A program made the translations under genes and the position numbers. From the NCBI RefSeq assembly GCF_018687715.1, contig NC_056766.1, forward strand, positions 1,054,001 through 1,118,000: a DNA stretch of 64,000 bases. Direction: 5' to 3'. Positions 1-10,231 of the stretch are shown here, piece by piece. This DNA comes from Carya illinoinensis. Taxonomy: Eukaryota; Streptophyta; Magnoliopsida; Fagales; Juglandaceae. Position 1 is the first letter of the stretch. Every line of letters begins with the position of its first letter. The notes beneath the pieces were generated by a model. That model was not told the origin of the DNA. It was given only the letters and a program-made list of their open reading frames with translations, and did no database searches.

Positions 1-427
1 TTATATATGTAATTGTTACTTGTGTTGGGCTCATTCTAAATATTATAAATGCGACTGGGGTAGAAGCTAGAAATTATTCCTTGCTCAGAAAATTTTTTAA
101 TGTAATAAATTCTTAATACGAGAGCATATTTCTTCTTCTTATCCTTTTCTATTTTAAAAATTTAATGTCTTTGATTTTATCCATCATGGGGTAGCAAGTT
201 TTGCTCTGACTAATGTTAAAAGATGTGTTGAGCAGTTAATTCGTAATCTTGAATTGAATGATGTAGGCTTGGCATATAATCTCCCACAGTTGGATTCGCC
301 AATATTGACTAGTGTAGGAAATACCAATGAAATCAAGTCACCCTGATTTTGAAACTTTTCAATCTGTTAGGTTGGATTCTAGACGCACCCAACTCTGTGA
401 CAAAGAAATTTACAAAATGATACAGAC

Positions 428-3400
428 CTTAGTCTGCCAACCTCTTCTTTGTGAGATCCTGCAGCTGCTAATGCAAACCTCCGCTTCCCATCAAGAGCTG
501 TTAACCTCTATGAATAAGCAAAATCCGGAATATGAAGATACAGTCATTTGTAAGTGTTGTTCAAGGTAACAATACATAACAAATATTATTACCTCATAAG
601 TATTAACAAGTTCTTTATCATCGCTCAAAGAATCACGAGCTTCAGCTGCTTCCACAGAAATGGACATCATGCCTTCAACATCCTAAAAAATTAAGTTGTC
701 AACTAGAGAGCAACTAAACAGCAGAGTAAGTAAAACAACAAAGAAGTAGGTCCTAAAGCTATGCCTCTAGAGTTATTTTTTCCCATTCCCTCTTTTGCAA
801 GATAGAGTCTCGTCAGGCTATTCCAAGCCAACTTGATTGGTAATAGTCACATGTAGCATGGTAGTAAGGCTGAATCTGCACTGGGCCTTTAATCAGATAG
901 AGGGGAAAAGGTTGAAAACAAAACACTACAACTCATTTTCCAGAGTGCACAAAATGTAAGTGCACTAACACAGACACAAAATAATAATGATAAAAAGGTT
1001 ATGTAACTCAGCCACACTGACCTTCAATGTTGTATTCAAGTTGTTCCTTGCATTGCTAAGGAGCTTTATTTGATCATGGTTTTCAATTAATGTTTGGCAT
1101 TCCTGACAAAGCCTGATGCACAAGACAACCATATTAGCCACAAAGCCAGATACATCCATATTGTGATAAAAGTCTAAAAAACAACCACCTCTGCCCCCCA
1201 AAAAGTTAAAACACACACTGAGTTCTACTGTCAACATACTTCTCAATAGAAACGAAGTTTTCCCGGAGATGGTTTATCGTGTTCTGTGATGAGGAAAGAG
1301 ATTCCAGTCCAGCTTCTGCCTGTTCAACCTGCAGGCAAACAATTATTGTGTAAGCACATTAAAATATAAGACTAGACAAACGTTTGCAGCTCCATAAATG
1401 TATAAAAAAGTAGAGCAAGGAAGAAAAAGATGGTGAGAGAAATTCCAACATAGCAGCATTCCCCACGAAAAAGGATTAGAATATGTGCATATACCTGCTC
1501 TGCAACCATTGTGCTAAGTTGTGCATCATTTGCCTGAAATTAAATAACAACGGCAACATTGAGTATGACAATCTAAACGTTTCTATAGAAATTCTTCAAA
1601 AAAATAATATTATGCTACTATAGTGAAATATTTTATATCATTATAAAAAGACATGGATGAACTGAAACGTCTAACGCCACCAAAATTAATTGCCTCGGCA
1701 CAAATGATCCAGACAGATGCACAAAGGTATCTAACTGTGGGCTGAACCTGCTGTAGGTCATCATGCCCTCATACTGTTACGAGAGAATTACGGAGAGGAT
1801 TTTATGGGATTAGTTTTGTAACATTAGGCTGGAAGACGCAGTTGTAAATTAGGTAGAATTAGGTACCGACTGCTGTAAATAGTTGACATACGTACCTTCC
1901 TATGTGAGCATCCTATGTAAATATATTTTCTACATAAATGAAAGAAATCTGAGAGAAAGGCATTCAGACCAAAAATTAACATGGTATCAGAGCCCCTCTG
2001 ATTTCCATCGCTTTGGTCTTAATCACAGTGGTGTGGTGGCTGCATCTCTTTGAGGCTGTCGGCATCATCTGATGGTTGTAGTGTGGTAGTCGACCATTTC
2101 TGGCGTGGCTGACAAATGTGCTGGTGCTTGTCAGCAGATCGGTCCTTGTCGGCAACTTCTGGGTTGTTTCTGGTGGCCATAGACACACGGGTGTCTCTGT
2201 TAGTGCTGATAGACAGCTTCTGTGGAGAGGTGTGTGGTGTTTGACGACGTCTGGAGTGGCTGGGCTGCTTCTGGTGATCAACAAAGTAGCTGTTTCAATT
2301 GCTGGACAAGTGTTTTTTTTTTTTTTTTTTGGGGTCTGGTCTTGGCAGTAAGTGGATTCTCGGCAGAGGCATTTCTGGTTTGCCTCTCTGTTTTGTGCTT
2401 TTTATTATCTTATTTTGGGCTTATTTTGGCCTTACCTTGGACAGTACATGGGCTGCCAATTATTTTGGGCTATTTTTTGGCTCATTTTGATTTGAGCTGA
2501 AAATTATTTCCATCCACTTATTTTATTTGCATTACGTGGTTGGGCTTATTTTAGTGGACTGTTCATCATGTCTATTGAAAATACTATTATCCGATTTACT
2601 GGAAAGAAGTTTTCTACATGGGAATTTCAAATTAAAATATTCTTGAAAGGAAAAGAATTATCAAGTCATATTGATAGTTTTGTTCAAGTTCCCACTGATG
2701 AAAAAGCATTTGCTCAATGGGAGGTTGATATGCTAAGGTAATCTCTTGGTTATTGGGGATGATTGAGTCTCATATTGTGACCAATCTTCGTTGTTTTACT
2801 ACGGCTCAGGCTATGTGGGATTATCTTCACCGTATTTACCACCAGGATCATAGTGTTTGGAAATTCTAACTAGAATTGGAAATTGGTAATTATAGTCCAG
2901 GAAACTTACCTATCGCTCAATTTTATTCTGGTTTCATTAACCTTTGGAGTGAGTACTCTGCCATTGCTTATGCTAAGGTTCCCACTACAGCCCTCACAGC
3001 CTTTCAAACAATTCATGCTGATAATCAATGCGATCAATTTTTAATTAAGCTTTGATACGAATTTGAGCACGTTCGCGCTGGTTTATTGAACCGTGATCTG
3101 GTTCCTTCTTTGGATCTTTGTTTGGGAGAATTGTTGCGTGAAGAACAGCGGTTATCCACTCAGATAAGTATGACTTATGATAAGGTCTTTTCTAAGACTG
3201 TGAATGTAGCCTATGCAGGACAAGGGCGAGGGAGGAACAAGTTGCAATGTTTCAGTTACAAAGAATTTGGTCATACTACTCATAATTGTTCTAAGAAAGT
3301 TTGTAACTACTACAAGAAAGAGGGACATATCATTAAAAACTGTCAAATATGGCCTCAGAATCGCCAATCCCAAGGTTTTCAGGTTGTTGTTCAGTCCTCT

Positions 3401-6400
3401 GCTTCTTCGTCTATGCCACCTACTGTAAGCTTTGATTCATCTGTTCTCACACCAGCAATGATCCAACAGATGATTGTGTCTGCTTTTACGGCCTTAGGCC
3501 TGCAAGGTACAGGTACTAAACTCAACTTCTTGGATTGTTGATTCAAGCGCTTCTAATCATATGAGGGGTCTCCATGGTATTCGTAAGTATAGAAGCCTGC
3601 AAAATATTCAGATTGCTGATGGTAGTACTCTTCCTATTACTGTTGTTGGTAATTTGGGCTCTTCATTTCATGATGTTCTTGTCTCTCCTGAATTGTCTAC
3701 CAATTTAGTCTTTGTTGGACAATTGGTTGATAATAATTATGATGTTCACTTCTCTCGTGGTGGTTGTCTTATGCAGGATAAGGTGTCAAGGACGGTGATC
3801 GCGAAGGGGCCTAAAGTAGGACGTTTATTTCCCTTATAGTTTTCTATTCCTACTGTTGTTTCTCTTGCCTGTACGGCTACTGCCAATACTCATGAAATCT
3901 AGCATAAGAAATTAGGTCATCCTAATTCTGTCGTATTGACTCATCTTATGAGATATGGTTTTTTCGGCAATAAAGATTCATTTTCTTCTTCTCTTGTATC
4001 TTTTGATTATGCCACTTGTTGTCTTGGTCAAAGTAAAATTTTACCTTTTCCTGCGCATGGTAGTCGTGCTTCTCACTATTTTGAGATTGTGCATACCGAC
4101 ATTTGGGGTGTGAGTCCTGTTATTTCTCATGGTCAGTATCGTTATTTTGTGACGTTTATCGATGATTATAGTCGATTCACCTAGATATATTTTCTCCGTT
4201 CTAAAGCTGATGAATTTTCTGTCTTTCAAAAATTTGTTGTGCTTGTCCAGACACAGTTCAGTACGTGTATCAAAACTTTACGTTCCGACTCAGGAGGGGA
4301 GTACATGTCTTATTATTTCCAAACTTTTCTTCAGCAAAAGGGGATCATTTCCCAATGTTCTTGTCCTTATACTCCTCAACAAAATGGAGTCACTGAGCAT
4401 AAGAATCATCATCTTTTAGATGTTGTCCATACTTTATTGATTGATTCTTTTGTACCTTCTAAGTTCTAGGTAGAAGCTCTATCTACTGCTATCTATTTGA
4501 TCAATCGTTTGCCTACTACCACTCTAGATTTTGATTCACCCTATTTTCGCTTATTTGGCATATCTCCTAAGTATCAATTCATTCATACTTTTGGGTGTGT
4601 TTGTTTTGTTCATCTGCCACCTGTTGAGTGTCACAAACTTGCTGCACAGTTTGTCAAGTGTGCCTTTATGGGATATAGTCCTACTCAGAAAGGATTTGTT
4701 TGTTATGATGCTCATGCAAACAAATTTCGAATCTCACGAAATGTGATTTTTTTTTAGAATCAATATTTCTTTCAATCTCAGGTTATTTCTAATCTTCCTA
4801 TTACTCTTCTTTCTGCTTTTGATGATGTGTCTTCTTCTATTGAGCAATTTAAACCAGGTTTAGTATACCATTGACGTCCTTCCCCTGCTTCAACGCCCCT
4901 TCTAGATATTGGTCCGTCATCTGATTCTGCGGCTCCTATACCCCGATGCTCCACCCAGGATACACATCCACCGGATAGGTATGGTTTTCCTCATACTTCG
5001 CTTATTGCCACTCTTTACACTATTTATGTTCCTCACTCATATACCTAGGCAGCCACCCAAGCATGTTGGCAACAGGCCATGCAAGAAGAAATCCAAGCTC
5101 TTCAAGAAAATCACACTTGGGATCTTGTGACTTGTCCATCTGGTATCAAACCTATTGGTTGTAAATGAGTGTACTCAGTCAAGTTTCGGTCTGATGGCTC
5201 ACTAGACAGATATAAGGCTCGTCTAGTGGTTCTTGGGAATCGACAAGAGTATGGTATTGATTATGAAGAGACCTTTGCACCCGTTGCCAAAATGACAATT
5301 GTGTGAACTATTTTGGCACTTGTTGCATCGCAGGGATGGCCTCTTCGGCAGATGGATGTGAAGAATGCTTTTTTACATGGGGGCTTGAAGGAAGAAATCT
5401 ATATGTCTCCACCTCTTGGCATGTTTATTACACCTTCCTCAGAGGTTTGTCGACTCCACCGATCCTTGTATGGACTGAAATAGGATCCGCATGCTTGGTT
5501 TGATAAATTTCATTCTACCCTGCTTGCTTTTAATTTTACAGAGTCAGTTTGATTCCTCTCTCTTTCTGAGCAAGACGTCTGCAGGAATTGTGTTACTTCT
5601 AGTATATGTTGATGACATTGTGATTACTGACTCTGATAATGAGTTAATTGAGCAATTACAACAGCATCTCCATGCCTCTTTTCACATGAAAGATCTTGGT
5701 CTCTGCAGCACTTTCTTGGTCTTGAGGTGCAACTTACTCCGACTGGTACATTGTTACACTAGCACAAATATACACAGGAAGTTATTTCACTAGCTGGTCT
5801 CCAATCGAGTAACTCTATTCTTACTCCCTTGGAAGTCAATCTTAAGTTTCGTCAGGAGGACGGCAAGCTCTTATCAAATCCATCCTTATATCGACAGCTT
5901 GTTGGGAGTTTGAACTACTTGACGATTACTTGTCCTGACATTTCTTTTGTTGTGCAGCAAGTTAGTCAATTTATGTAGACTCCACGACATCTTCATTTAG
6001 CTGTTGTCCGCCATATTATCCGATAACTAAAGGGCACCTCTACACGCGGGTTGTTCTTTCCTAAAGACTCTCCCTTACAGTTAGTAGGGTATAGTGATGC
6101 TGATTAGGCCTGCTGTGCGGATACTCGTCGCTCTATTACTGGCTGATGCATGTTCTTAGGCAATACACTCATTTCTTGGAAGAGTAAGAAGCAAGACAAA
6201 TTTTTCAAGTCTTCTAGTAAGTCAGAGTATCATGCTATGTCTTCAACATGCTCAAAGATCACTTGGCTTCGTGGGTTATTAGGAGAACTTGGTTTTCCTC
6301 AACTGCATTCCACTCCTCTTCATGTTGATAATACCAGTGCTATTCAAATTGTTGCTAATCCTATATTCCATGAACGTACAAAACATATTAAAGTCGATTG

Positions 6401-8329
6401 TCATTCCATCCGTGAATCATTTGACAAACATGTGATTACTCTTCCTCACATCTCCACCGAACGTCAAACTGCAAACATAGTTACAAAAGCCCTTTCTCGG
6501 CACCGACATCAGTTCTTGGTTGACAAATTGATGCTGGTAGATCAACAAGCATCAATTTGAGGGGGGGTGTTACGAGAGAATTACAGAGAGGATTTTATGG
6601 GATTAGTTTTGTAACATTAGGCTAGAAGACGTGGTTGTAAATTAGGTAGAATTAGGTACCGACTGCTGTAAATAGTTGACATACATATCTTCGTATGTGA
6701 GCATCCTATGTAAATATATTTTCTATATAAATGAAAGAAATCCGAGAGAAAGGCATTCAGACCAAAAATTAACATATAAAACTGCACTAATTATTATGAC
6801 TCATACATCATGCCATGTTTTAATGTTAGGCTTACAATAAAAGTTCACATTCAATTGTTTCATCTTGTTAAATCAGATTTTCCAACTACTACCATTTCTG
6901 AACAAGCAAAACAATAGCAGACCCCTAGAGGTAATCAACTTTCAGATTTTGATGGAGAACATTTCTAAAACCTGAGTAACAGAGTATTATCAACATAAAT
7001 TGTCTAGAAATGCCAGAACTAATCGTGCACAATTTACTATACAAAGCCATAGATGCTATACCAATAATCAACAAGCATATACACCTTTCCTCCCAACTTC
7101 TAAGCTATATTGACACATATCTCAATTTCATTTATTTTGTTTGTATCTAAATATCCATAAATGCTAGAATCTGCAATCTGCTAAACATAACAAACCTTAA
7201 ATGACATCATAGTTGTCAATAATAGAGGTTTTCCAGCTAATTATAAAAAAAAATAATAATAAAGGACTTCCACTTAACTTCATAGAACTTGGTTGTAGGA
7301 ATCTTCGGTCAGGTATGTTACATGGAATGTGATATGAGTCAAATAACATGCACTAGAAGTAATGTGATATGCCACTTACCTCAAGATGAAGGAAGAACGA
7401 GTCCAAGAGATAGGCTTATTCACATCATATCTAAATTACTAACTAGAAGTTAGGATGCAATAAGATAGTTGTAAAATAAGATAGTTGTAAATTAGAAGTT
7501 CTATAATTATATCATTTTAACTAAAACACAAAATGTTCAAATCAACTTATGTTGTTTCTTTCTGAAGGTGTTAACAGGAAAGAAAAAGGAAGGGAAAAAA
7601 CACTTCTGTGTTGTCCATGTACTAGAATGGATGAGTGACAACCCCTGATCACGTTTCACAAGGGTTATAGTGAATCATGGTAACTCTAAATGTGGATCGT
7701 TTAGTAATTTAGATGGTCGGAATAACAGGTACTAGAAAGCCCCAGATTCACTGCAGCCCCCAAACCACCAAGATCATGATAAACAGCATCAATGTAAAAG
7801 AATCATACAGGACCCATAACAGAGTGCAATCTAATTTATACACTTTTTTTTTCTTTGTCATGATAAAACTTGGAGGCCGAGGTCCATATTCAATCGTAAA
7901 CGTTTACCGCCTGAGACAAGGCCCCATTTTCCCGAATTTCTAGACATTTACACAACGATAATCACCCCTCCAATCATTAGATAGTAGTCAGCCTAAGTTA
8001 TCAATTATAAAAACGAAAGCTGCTTTTTTTTTAGAGGTAATAGTTAACTAAATAAAATAAACACAACCAGTTTTAACCTCATCCACCAGTATTAATCCCA
8101 TGACAAATCCTTACTAAAAACATCTCAGAATCTGGGAAACAAAAAAAAAAAAAAGGGCATGTTCGATCAGATACATGGGCAAATTGCATGGAGTTGGCAC
8201 CTGTTGACGCGTAATGTAATCCGCCTTGATCGATGCGATAGACTGCAGTAGATCCGGCAGCGGCAATAGCTTTGCGACCTCGCGCACCGCCGATTCCTTG
8301 GCCTCAACAGCGAGATCTTCCACCATCAT
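428..8329 (-). CDS. SEC6: Exocyst subunit SEC6, left tandem copy, exons 1-6 (3' part off-window)
   Basis: SEC6 is a subunit of the octameric exocyst, which tethers secretory vesicles to the plasma membrane. Coding exons read on the minus strand: 8201-8329, 1495-1533, 1240-1328, 1022-1112, 593-682, 428-507, all with GT-AG junctions. They give 172 codons plus two bases, from [15 protein letters not shown] to [10 protein letters not shown], and match plant SEC6 as I know it almost residue for residue. The window edge lies 427 nt past the exon 6 donor, so exon 7 onward is unseen and the gene should not be called truncated. A 5-kb Copia element sits in intron 1 (1534-8200) in the opposite orientation. 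This copy keeps conserved residues (K35, R78, L104, T113, D137, T149, E167) where the second copy at 16.8-39.9 kb has changed, so it is plausibly the ancestral functional gene. Confidence 0.93.
1775..1981 (+). repeat. Copia 5' LTR
   Basis: A 207-bp repeat beginning TGTTACGAGAG and ending AAAAATTAACA, immediately followed by the primer-binding site. A matching copy lies at 6568-6774; nine substitutions separate the two, and there are no indels. Confidence 0.95.
1982..1994 (+). other. Primer-binding site (tRNA-iMet type)
   Basis: TGGTATCAGAGCC starts at the first base after the 5' LTR. It is the usual plant Copia primer site complementary to the 3' end of initiator tRNA-Met. Confidence 0.9.
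2568..3541 (+). pseudogene. Copia gag remnant
   Basis: An ATG at 2568 opens a Copia gag reading with [24 protein letters not shown] text, then stops follow from about 2740. An open part at 3086-3541 carries two CCHC-like knuckles ([14 protein letters not shown] and [14 protein letters not shown]). The first has Ser in the usual spacing but both keep C, C, H and C. The protein would form the nucleocapsid-like particle. Frame breaks after about 60 codons make it non-functional. About 590 nt of untranslated leader, including a poly-T run at 2311-2330, precede it. Confidence 0.85.
3542..6560 (+). pseudogene. Copia pol remnant (PR-INT-RT-RNase H)
   Basis: Fragments of one polyprotein follow in Copia order. 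A protease-like region near 3530-3560 has DSSASNHM where family members have DSGAxxHM. An integrase core begins with HTDIWG (4095) and FIDDYSRF (4159), with QQNG further on at about 4380. Reverse transcriptase follows with ETFAPVAK (about 5270), [11 protein letters not shown] (about 5350) and the catalytic YVDDI (about 5605). RNase H follows with [12 protein letters not shown] (about 6215) and [10 protein letters not shown] (about 6320). Several stops and frameshifts lie between these blocks, so it is a decayed copy. The 3' end reaches the purine tract next to the 3' LTR. Confidence 0.88.
6559..6567 (+). other. Polypurine tract
   Basis: GAGGGGGGG lies directly against the 3' LTR start, as expected for the plus-strand primer of an LTR retrotransposon. 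Confidence 0.85.
6568..6774 (+). repeat. Copia 3' LTR
   Basis: A 207-bp copy of the 5' LTR. Afterwards the sequence resumes the SEC6 intron 1 text shared with the right copy (CTGCACTAATTATTATGACT at about 6781 and 38,228). Confidence 0.95.
7845..7940 (-). repeat. tRNA-like SINE remnant in SEC6 intron 1 (left copy)
   Basis: On the minus strand this reads GGGGCCTTGTCTCAGGCGGT followed by a degenerate second box, next to an A-rich stretch. It resembles the A-box half of a tRNA-derived SINE. The homologous piece in the right SEC6 copy is at about 39,395-39,465 and was duplicated with the intron. The B box is poor, so this is tentative. Confidence 0.3.
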
Positions 8330-8357
8330 TTTCGCTCAACTACACAGTATCTCGATT

Positions 8358-8760
8358 GATGGAAATTAAAATTTAGAGCGTTTGGAGAAGCCCCCAAAAT
8401 TTAATAAATCAATTAATCGGTTCAAAGAATCGGAAATTCCGAACAAATCCCAGTTGCTCCAAAATCCGTCGAACTTCGAGGAAATTCAGTTGATTTTTGA
8501 CTAACGACCAGCACCACAAGTCTGTAAGAATTTTTCGACAATTGACCACCAACGCCGTCCTTATTCTCTAGTTTTCCAGGCAACAATTGTCCACCAAGTT
8601 ATCGATTAAAAGACCCAAAGACAAACCAGAAGTAAATGGTAATAAAGCAGGAGCACCCGATATCATCTACTTCCTTCTCTCTCTGTCGTTCGCTTCGAAC
8701 TTGCCCTGATCGCCTAGTCTGGGTCTAGACCAGCCCAGCCCAGCCCAGCCCGTACTTGAC
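8358..8760 (-). promoter_or_regulatory. Upstream region of left SEC6 with tandem TGGGCT motifs
   Basis: The sequence shared by the two SEC6 copies stops at 8357. From 8358 on, the left copy has its own upstream DNA. On the minus strand a CAGCC-period run at 8731-8751 gives three overlapping TGGGCT motifs about 400 nt before the ATG, and GA-rich text lies at about 8670-8695. TGGGCY (site II) motifs are known in housekeeping plant promoters as TCP-factor targets. Promoter function here is inferred. Confidence 0.45.
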
Positions 8761-8904
8761 CATTTTTTTTTTTTTTTTGCGAATAAATCTTTTCGGGCTT
8801 TTTGCTGAATAAAATAACAGAGACCGTATATATATCAGACAATACGAAGTATACTAATTTTTAATATTAAGTGGGCTTTTTAGGAAAATTGTCAAGGATG
8901 AAAT

Positions 8905-9058
8905 AATAAGGCCTCGTTTATTTGTACAAAATTTTTCATCTCATTTTATTTAATCATTATAATTTTTTCAAATTTTTATACAAAATAAAATAAACAATTC
9001 AACTTTTTTAAATTTCAAAATAAAAATAATATAAAAAAATATTCTAATTGTTAATGTA
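8905..9058. repeat. AT-rich MITE-like dispersed element
   Basis: AGGCCTCGTTTATTTGTACA begins an AT-rich stretch with CATCTCATTTTATTTAATCA and AATAAACAATTCAACTTTTT. It resembles a dispersed non-coding element I associate with Fagales. Ends and target duplication are not clear. Confidence 0.4.
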
Positions 9059-10231
9059 GTGTTTCGCATGCCTTTGAGCCAAGTTCTAACAATTTCGAGT
9101 CTCCGGTATTTCACTTGCATACTTAGAGAAAACATAGAGAGTTGGGACCTTTGGTAGAGGTCAAAGATTCTCCGATGATTAAGTTAGTATTTCCTTAATA
9201 ATTCATGTGAGAGTGTAGAGGAATTAGAGACCGCTCTTCATACCTATAGATCGACTTTTATACTAAGTTTTTTGGGAGATTATCCATACCTTGTGTTAAG
9301 GGTATATGTCCCATCAATTATTCTTTTAGTCATAATCCTTTAATGTGGCGTAGTTCGTAGGGTGGAGTCCTAGGATCAACATCATTAATGCAGCATCGCT
9401 TTTTGTCCCTTTTATCTTACAGGTACATGATGTCAGGCTTCTTCTCACTTGCTATCAAAAGATCAAAGTTCCTCGCGTTTCTCATTCACCTACCTGCGTA
9501 GGTTCTTTGAAACTAGGTGTCATAAGGGAGTGTCGGGATGATGTGTTCTTTCCTTCCTTGCATTTTGGGACTTTCCATGTGATTATGGTCATAGGTTGAT
9601 CTCAGCTTTGAGGCTGGGGGCCCTTAATGAGCTGAGGGGCCGTCTAGTTAGGCTAGGCTTCCTGTATTTGGACTTGTCTTTTGGGCTTTCGGCTCGAGGG
9701 GAAAAATCCTCTTATAGTTACCATGTCAATTCCTATCACTAGTCCGATGAGAATTTCTTCTTGCTTTTGTCTTCATGCCTTCTTGCGGTCGTTGCCATTT
9801 GATATCTTTTTTTTTTTTTAAAGGGGTTGCCATTTTACTCCTCGGCTCTTCCATGTGTCAAGTTCTTGGACACCCTTGCTTGGTCTTTTCATTATTTAAT
9901 ATGGTGCGCGATGGTTCTCCTCCTGACTTTATTGACACATTTTCTGATGATTGTATTCTAGCACTCAATCACATCTGTTTTGTCCCTTTAGCTCCCTCCA
10001 TGTCACATCGTAAAGTACATGCCGCAGGATTCGCACTAGGCTCGTTGGCTTCATGGGGTGCATGTGTTCCCATGACTCTAGGATGCCAACCGTCGCCTAG
10101 AGCCTATATAAGCATGGTTCTACCCTCTTTTTCTCCTCTTTACTACATTCTCATCTCCTTGTGCCCTAACCTCCTTGTTTTCCATGTTCGACACTTTTCT
10201 TCTTCCGTCACTCCTTTTAACTTCACACTTA

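Larger units (their letters stand above)
1775..6774 (+). mobile_element. Ty1/Copia LTR retrotransposon, complete structure but coding-dead
   Basis: A 5.0-kb element with 207-bp LTRs at 1775-1981 and 6568-6774, a tRNA-iMet-type primer site, gag and pol in Copia order (protease, integrase, reverse transcriptase, RNase H) and a purine tract before the 3' LTR. The LTRs start TGTTAC and end AACA and differ at 9 of 207 positions by hand count. Flanking pentamers are CATAC and TATAA, so the target duplication is imperfect or eroded. The element lies in intron 1 of the left SEC6 gene, antisense to it. The same intron of the right SEC6 copy (about 38,215-38,230) is an empty site. Many in-frame stops and frame changes show it cannot supply its own proteins. 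Confidence 0.93.

Noticed and set aside
327..569. Plus-strand open frame of 80 codons, nearly identical to one at 35,684-35,881; it first looked like a duplicated unknown gene
   Set aside because: It is the antisense of SEC6 exon 6 and its intron flanks. The minus strand reads [15 protein letters not shown] with proper splice sites, which also explains why it is conserved in both copies.
2118..2500. Three overlapping plus-strand frames and a minus one downstream of the Copia primer site
   Set aside because: They lie in the untranslated leader of the Copia element, around a long T run, before the gag start at 2568.
1775..6774. A usable target-site duplication for the Copia element
   Set aside because: Flanking pentamers CATAC and TATAA do not match; only ATA is common, so no clean duplication is claimed.
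1..8329. Left SEC6 as a truncated pseudogene
   Set aside because: All six visible exons and splice sites are intact and closer to the plant consensus than the other copy. Exon 7 would simply lie beyond the window edge.
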